14,867 nucleotides of DNA from Segatella salivae DSM 15606 (lineage in GTDB: Bacteria > Bacteroidota > Bacteroidia > Bacteroidales > Bacteroidaceae), in assembly GCF_000185845.1 (NCBI RefSeq), contig NZ_GL629647.1:1726910-1741776 (forward strand), written 5' to 3'. Made by a program: the position numbers and the translations under genes. Every line of letters begins with the position of its first letter. Position 1 is the stretch's first letter. The notes beneath the pieces are model-generated. The model was given only the letters and a program-made list of their open reading frames with translations, searched no databases and had not been told where the DNA came from. This document shows positions 13,721-14,867 of this stretch, in pieces.

Positions 13721-14867
13721 ATGAAAACGACTTTCAAGGTGTCCTACTACCTACGTTCCAACTATGAGAACAAAGAAGGAAAATCGCCTGTAATGCTCCG
13801 AATGTATCTCGGGGGCAAAATGGCAAATCTGGGTTCTACAAAAATTTTCGTGGATAAATCCAAGTGGAGTAACAAAACTAGCAGAATGATTGGCAGAACA
13901 GCAGAAGCACTCTCCATCAATGCTTCAATAGATGCACTGACAACAACGTTGATGCAGATTTACAGGAAATATGAAGTCTCAGAGGAACTTTCTATAGACC
14001 TTATCAGGTCAGTGTTCCTTGGTACAGACAAAGAGTTTACCACTTTTCTCCCAGTCTTTGACAAGTACATAGACTCCATCACACAACAAGTTGGCAAGAC
14101 ATTAACAAAGGGTACTTTTTATAAGTATAAGGTAGTGAGGCAGAATTTTCAGGATTTCTTACAAGCAAAGTATCATCGCAAGGATATTGGACTGACAGAA
14201 CTGACAAGTGCCGTTGTCCAGGACTTCGAATTGTACCTAACATCCGTTGTAGGTGGTGTGCATAACACAACCACCAAGAAATTGAGAAACCTGAAAACAG
14301 TCGTGAACTATGCGAGGAACAGAAGTCTTATTATGCATGATCCGTTTGCAAACCACAAACTGCACTACGAGTTGGTGGACCGTGGCTATCTCACAGAAGA
14401 AGAGGTTCTCCGTATTATGAAGAAGCACTTTGAAATAGAACGACTGGAGTTAGTAAAGAATATTTTTATTTTTTCCTGCTTCACGGGATTGGCCTACATT
14501 GATGTATATAATCTTACCTACGATAAGATTGTTACCGTCGAAGACAGACAATGGCTCATTACCAAGAGGTACAAGACAAGCGTAGATGAAAATGTCATGC
14601 TGCTGGATATTCCCCTTGCCATCATAAGAAAGTACTATGACATTAACAGAAAAGGTGGAAAGGTATTTCCAATGATGAGCAATCAGCGTATCAACTCATA
14701 TTTGAAAGAAATTGCCGACCTTTGTGGCATAAAAAAGAATCTAACCTTCCACATGGCAAGGCATACTTTCGCCACTATGTCTATATCCAAAGGGGTACCA
14801 ATGGAGTCTGTATCAAAGATGCTTGGACATACAAATATCAGAATAACTCAGATTTATGCACGAATGG
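13721..14867 (+). CDS. Tyrosine recombinase/integrase of Bacteroides conjugative-element type (3' end outside window)
   Basis: The frame is open from the ATG at 13721 to the window edge, giving 382 residues with only the extreme C terminus missing. The N-terminal part (about 1-95) has the SPVMLRMYL...KIFVDKSKW form of the arm-binding domain of Bacteroidota integrases. A SAM-like core-binding domain follows at about 105-205, and the catalytic domain from about 220. Active-site residues seen are a likely Lys285 (RYKTS), HMAR with His344 and Arg347, LGH with His370, and nucleophile Tyr379 (QIYARM). The first catalytic arginine is absent: the TGLR position reads TGLAYIDV with Ala258. That replacement is known in the family, where CTnDOT IntDOT has Ser. 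Its place beside a tRNA suggests the left end of an integrative and conjugative or mobilisable element extending to the right. It differs from the core genes to its left in being AT-richer. Confidence 0.93.
   Translation, partial: MKTTFKVSYYLRSNYENKEGKSPVMLRMYLGGKMANLGSTKIFVDKSKWSNKTSRMIGRTAEALSINASIDALTTTLMQIYRKYEVSEELSIDLIRSVFLGTDKEFTTFLPVFDKYIDSITQQVGKTLTKGTFYKYKVVRQNFQDFLQAKYHRKDIGLTELTSAVVQDFELYLTSVVGGVHNTTTKKLRNLKTVVNYARNRSLIMHDPFANHKLHYELVDRGYLTEEEVLRIMKKHFEIERLELVKNIFIFSCFTGLAYIDVYNLTYDKIVTVEDRQWLITKRYKTSVDENVMLLDIPLAIIRKYYDINRKGGKVFPMMSNQRINSYLKEIADLCGIKKNLTFHMARHTFATMSISKGVPMESVSKMLGHTNIRITQIYARM

Overview
The window looks like chromosome of a Prevotella-like member of the Bacteroidota. 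The evidence is: promoter -7 elements of the TAnnTTTG type, little Shine-Dalgarno sequence before starts, a TonB-dependent receptor with an arginine/aromatic-rich leader ahead of its signal peptide, and a tyrosine integrase of the Bacteroides conjugative-element type. The genus is an inference. No rRNA or CRISPR array is present.

Layout. 92-628 (-) is a LOG-type phosphoribohydrolase, divergent from 761-1957 (+), a secreted CE1-like esterase. A HAD phosphatase (2233-2883, +) and a TonB-dependent outer-membrane receptor (3105-5186, +) follow. A terminator at 5196-5227 separates them from two minus-strand genes, a small lipoprotein (5235-5774) and ruvB (5887-6921). About 2 kb without a credible gene (6922-8934) is packed with repeats. 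Next come a P1B-type zinc/cadmium/lead ATPase (8935-10821, +) with a palindromic operator candidate on its promoter, a large inverted repeat (10828-10953), and the overlapping minus-strand pair ribF (11776-12720) and CPBP protease (10955-11779). More repeats (12746-13246) lead to a tRNA with anticodon CAT (13334-13407). A tyrosine integrase (from 13721) runs off the right edge and probably marks the start of an integrated element.

The most unusual feature is the intergenic DNA. Several unrelated tandem repeats have periods that are whole multiples of 22 bp: 22 bp at 1977-2108, 8547-8634 and 13032-13097; 44 bp at 13123-13246; 66 bp at 6941-7220, 8154-8457, 8708-8793 and 12746-12953; 88 bp at 7345-7505; and 374 bp (17 x 22) at 7433-8180. 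Two of the 66-bp arrays lie directly upstream of ruvB and ribF. They share a core sequence and place a minus-strand TATCTTTG promoter element in every unit, inside a 7-bp dyad whose outer base pair covaries between the arrays. Repeat copy number may therefore set promoter number for two housekeeping genes. This is a reading of the sequence only and has not been tested.

Functionally, most genes are independent housekeeping or envelope functions: Holliday-junction migration (ruvB), flavin cofactor synthesis (ribF, translationally coupled to a membrane protease), metal export, nutrient uptake, and hydrolysis of esters outside the cytoplasm.
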